From NCBI GenBank assembly GCA_027010005.1, contig JALVCM010000011.1, positions 1-6,005 of the forward strand: a stretch of DNA of 6,005 nucleotides, written 5' to 3'. Below are positions 3,234 through 6,005 of this stretch, one piece after another (the stretch's first letter is position 1; every line of letters begins with the position of its first letter). The position numbers were made by a program, and so were the translations under genes. A model generated the notes under the pieces. That model saw only the letters and a list, made by a program, of their open reading frames with translations, had not been told where the DNA came from and ran no database searches. Origin of the DNA: Thiohalobacter sp. (GTDB lineage: Bacteria > Pseudomonadota > Gammaproteobacteria > DSM-19610).

Positions 3234-6005
3234 ATGCCGGTAACAGCATTTTCCGGCACGGATGAGGCGTTGAGATCAGCCATCCGGGCCGTTAATACGG
3301 GTGATGAGCACCAGTGCCTCGCGCAGTGCCTGGCCACGGCAAGGCTGGATCACGAAACGGTCCGGCGCATTCAGGAAAGCGCCCGGAAGCTTGTCGCGGC
3401 TGCACGCCGGCAGATACAGCAGCACGCGGGGGTGGAAGCTTTCCTGGGGGAATATGACTTGTCTTCGGAAGAAGGCGTGTTGCTCATGTGCCTGGCCGAG
3501 GCCCTGTTGCGTATCCCGGATGACGAGACTGCGGAGCGCCTGATCGCCGATCACCTGGCACGGGGACAATGGGATACACACCTTGGTGCCAGTTCCTCCC
3601 TGCTGGTCAATGCCTCGACCTGGGGTTTGTTGCTGACCGGCCAGATGCTGTCTGCGGACATGCTGGCTTCCGGTGCAGAAAAGCTGTTGCACCGGATGGT
3701 GGCGCGTATCGGCGAGCCGGTCGCGAGGGTGGTGATACGCCAGGCAATGCGCCTGCTTGCCGGCCAGTTCGTGATGGGGCGTGACATGCGTGAAGCACTG
3801 CGGCGGACGGACAGTTACCCCACGGGTACCCTTTTCTCCTTCGACTGTCTTGGTGAGTCAGCGATGTCCCGGGACGATGTGGCGGGCTACCTGGCGGCCT
3901 ACCGGGATGCAATTGAACAGTTGGGCCGGACGGTACAGGAAGATACCCCGGTATACCGGCGGCCGGGTATCTCCGTAAAGCTTTCTGCCTTGCATCCCCG
4001 CTACGAATTTGCACAACGTGACCGCGTATTGAAGGAACTGCTGCCACGGCTTGAAGTGCTGGCAGAGGATGCGGCACGTGCGGGTATCGGCATGACCATC
4101 GATGCGGAAGAGGCAGACCGGCTCGAATTATCGCTGGATGTATTCGAGCGCCTGATAGAAGCTGTTCCGCCACACTGGCAGGGACCGGGGCTGGCGGTGC
4201 AGGCCTACCAGAAACGTGCGCTCCCTGTTGTGCAGTGGTTGTCCGCGCTGGCACAAAAACACGGACGCCGGATTCCCTTGCGGCTGGTGAAGGGCGCTTA
4301 CTGGGACAGCGAGATCAAGCGCGCACAACAGAACGGTTTGCCGGGTTACCCGGTGTTTACCCGCAAGGCGGCAACCGATGTTTCTTACCTGGCCTGTGCG
4401 CGCCGGTTGTTGCAGGAACCGGCGTGTTTTTACCCGCAGTTCGCGACCCATAATGCCCTGACGCTCGCCTGGATCGCAGAAATTGCCGGTACCCGTGACT
4501 ACGAAGTACAGCGCCTGCACGGTATGGGTGATGCGCTTTACACGGCTTTGCAGTTTGCGGGTGACAGCGGGGTGCCGCCGGTACGGGTCTACGCACCTGT
4601 CGGGAGTTACGAGGCACTGTTGCCTTACCTGGTGCGGCGACTGCTGGAAAACGGTGCCAACAGTTCGTTTGTCAATGCACTGACCGACCCTGAATGCAGT
4701 ATCGATTCGTTGATTGAAGACCCCTGCGAACACATCGAGAAGGTGGATGCCTCTCCGCATCCACGCATACCGTTGCCCGTCGATTTATATGCACCCGGGC
4801 GCAGGAACTCCCGTGGGCTGGACCTGGCTGCACCGGACGTTGTGCAGCCGCTTCTTGAACAAATGGAGACAGCTGCCAGTGAGTGCTGGTATGCCAGTGC
4901 GTGTGCCGGAGACGACGTTGCAAACACCACACCCCGTGCGTTGTTTAGTCCCGCTGATCCCGGTGAGCAGACGGGCGAGGTCCGTGAAGCGGATGCTGCG
5001 ATCGTGCAGCGGGCGCTGGAACTGGCCGCAGCTGCCGCACCCGGGTGGGATGCACAGGGTGGTGTGGCACGGGCCGAATGCCTGTTGCGTGCGGCTGACC
5101 TGATCGAGGAACACATGCCCGCTCTGATGGCAATGGTAGTGCGTGAGGGAGGGCGGACCCTGCCCGATGCCCTGTCTGAAGTGCGCGAGGCGGTGGATTT
5201 CTGTCGCTATTACGCACAGCGTGCCTGTGATGAGTTCGGGAAGCCGATTGTTTTACCGGGTCCGACGGGCGAGCAAAACACACTCGAACTGCACGGACGT
5301 GGCGTGTTTGCCTGTATCAGTCCGTGGAATTTTCCGCTGGCCATTTTTACCGGCCAGGTTGTTGCGGCACTGGCGGCGGGTAACACGGTACTGGCAAAGC
5401 CCGCGCGTCAGACACCACTGGTTGCGGCACGGGTTGTTGCGCTGTTACACGAGGCCGGGGTGCCGCAGGACGTGCTGAGCTTCCTGCCCGGCAGTGGTGT
5501 GGAAATCGGCCGGTATCTGCTAACCGACAAGCGGCTGGCCGGCGTGGCGTTTACCGGATCGACCGAGACGGCGGGGACATTACATCAGCAACTTGCGGCC
5601 CGGAATGGTCCGATTATTCCCCTGATCGCCGAAACCGGCGGACAAAATGTCATGATTGCAGACAGTTCCGCGCTGCCTGAACAACTGGTGCGTGATGTTA
5701 TCCAGTCGGCATTCAACAGTGCCGGTCAGCGTTGTTCCGCCTTGCGTGTCCTGTTCCTGCAGGCGTCGATTGCCGGGCGTGTGGAGCAGATGCTGTGCAG
5801 CGCGATGGATGAATTGACGATCGGTGACCCGATGCGCTTATCCACCGATATCGGTCCCCTGATTGACCCGGCAGCCCTGCAGGGGCTGACACCACACATC
5901 GCACGCATGGAGCATGAGGCACATTGCCTGAAACGTGTTGATCCACCTGGAAATCTTTGCAGAAGTTTCAGTGCGCTGCATGTTTACCGCCTCAGTGACC
6001 TGGCA
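3234..6005 (+). CDS. putA: Bifunctional proline dehydrogenase / L-glutamate-gamma-semialdehyde dehydrogenase PutA, 3' end outside the window
   Basis: PutA oxidises proline to glutamate: an FAD proline dehydrogenase passes electrons to quinone at the membrane, and an NAD-dependent aldehyde dehydrogenase then acts on channelled glutamate semialdehyde. The 924 visible codons stay open. Residues 1-180 form the alpha region (LSSEEGVLLMCLAEALLRIPD). The dehydrogenase barrel follows, with KLSALHPRY (K249), IDAEEADRLE (D290), RLVKGAYWDSEIKRAQ, Y453, and VRRLLENGAN (R468, R469, E472). The aldehyde dehydrogenase has SPWNFPLAIFTGQ (N699), FTGS (773-776), ETGGQN (E800) and SAGQRCSALR (catalytic C834). 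All expected catalytic residues are present. Numbering runs about 80 behind E. coli PutA because the N-terminal ribbon-helix-helix repressor domain is absent; the protein should not repress its own gene. The ATG at 3234 is the first in frame after the stop at 3171-3173. The missing 3' end hides whether a further C-terminal domain exists. Confidence 0.97.
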   Translation, partial: MPVTAFSGTDEALRSAIRAVNTGDEHQCLAQCLATARLDHETVRRIQESARKLVAAARRQIQQHAGVEAFLGEYDLSSEEGVLLMCLAEALLRIPDDETAERLIADHLARGQWDTHLGASSSLLVNASTWGLLLTGQMLSADMLASGAEKLLHRMVARIGEPVARVVIRQAMRLLAGQFVMGRDMREALRRTDSYPTGTLFSFDCLGESAMSRDDVAGYLAAYRDAIEQLGRTVQEDTPVYRRPGISVKLSALHPRYEFAQRDRVLKELLPRLEVLAEDAARAGIGMTIDAEEADRLELSLDVFERLIEAVPPHWQGPGLAVQAYQKRALPVVQWLSALAQKHGRRIPLRLVKGAYWDSEIKRAQQNGLPGYPVFTRKAATDVSYLACARRLLQEPACFYPQFATHNALTLAWIAEIAGTRDYEVQRLHGMGDALYTALQFAGDSGVPPVRVYAPVGSYEALLPYLVRRLLENGANSSFVNALTDPECSIDSLIEDPCEHIEKVDASPHPRIPLPVDLYAPGRRNSRGLDLAAPDVVQPLLEQMETAASECWYASACAGDDVANTTPRALFSPADPGEQTGEVREADAAIVQRALELAAAAAPGWDAQGGVARAECLLRAADLIEEHMPALMAMVVREGGRTLPDALSEVREAVDFCRYYAQRACDEFGKPIVLPGPTGEQNTLELHGRGVFACISPWNFPLAIFTGQVVAALAAGNTVLAKPARQTPLVAARVVALLHEAGVPQDVLSFLPGSGVEIGRYLLTDKRLAGVAFTGSTETAGTLHQQLAARNGPIIPLIAETGGQNVMIADSSALPEQLVRDVIQSAFNSAGQRCSALRVLFLQASIAGRVEQMLCSAMDELTIGDPMRLSTDIGPLIDPAALQGLTPHIARMEHEAHCLKRVDPPGNLCRSFSALHVYRLSDLA

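Noticed and set aside
3607..5283. Several long minus-strand open frames opposite putA
   Set aside because: They are Pro-, Arg- and His-rich shadow frames caused by the codon bias of putA, whose frame is unbroken and carries all expected catalytic motifs.
1..6005. Defence system, prophage, insertion sequence, CRISPR array or secretion cluster
   Set aside because: No transposase, integrase, terminal repeats, spaced repeat array or related protein families were recognised; apart from the small gap fragments, the genes are conserved housekeeping or metabolic ones.

Overview
The window looks like ordinary chromosomal DNA of a moderately GC-rich proteobacterium, most likely a gammaproteobacterium. 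This rests on close resemblance of the translated BipA and PutA to their E. coli counterparts, as recalled without a database search. No transposase, phage gene, CRISPR array, rRNA or tRNA was seen. The two largest genes run off the window edges.

Layout: (1) 1-1326, minus strand: the first 442 codons of the translational GTPase BipA/TypA, starting at GTG. (2) 1391-1807, plus strand: yjbQ (UPF0047), divergent from bipA across 64 bp; the bipA promoter region overlaps the yjbQ ribosome binding site. (3) 1808-2112: 305 bp without a gene, holding a weak hairpin, a short direct repeat, a candidate promoter with an operator-like dyad, and a perfect 10-bp inverted repeat just before the next Shine-Dalgarno. 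(4) 2113-2385, plus: a single-RRM RNA-binding protein of 90 residues. (5) 2390-2587, minus: a fragment of a D-2-hydroxyacid dehydrogenase, apparently a gene remnant. (6) 2589-3158, minus: an exported chalcone-isomerase-like protein. (7) 3234-6005, plus: the first 924 codons of bifunctional proline utilisation enzyme PutA, lacking the N-terminal DNA-binding domain of the E. coli protein.

The genes do not form one pathway. BipA (ribosome biogenesis and stress translation) and the RRM protein (RNA binding, perhaps cold or stress related) both touch RNA and translation. PutA oxidises proline to glutamate. YjbQ and the chalcone-isomerase-like protein have no firmly known physiological role. I find no convincing new multi-gene system. 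The most interesting local signal is the structured, probably long 5' leader of the RRM gene, which could be a cold-responsive or autoregulatory element. The dehydrogenase remnant marks an old rearrangement in the convergent gap.
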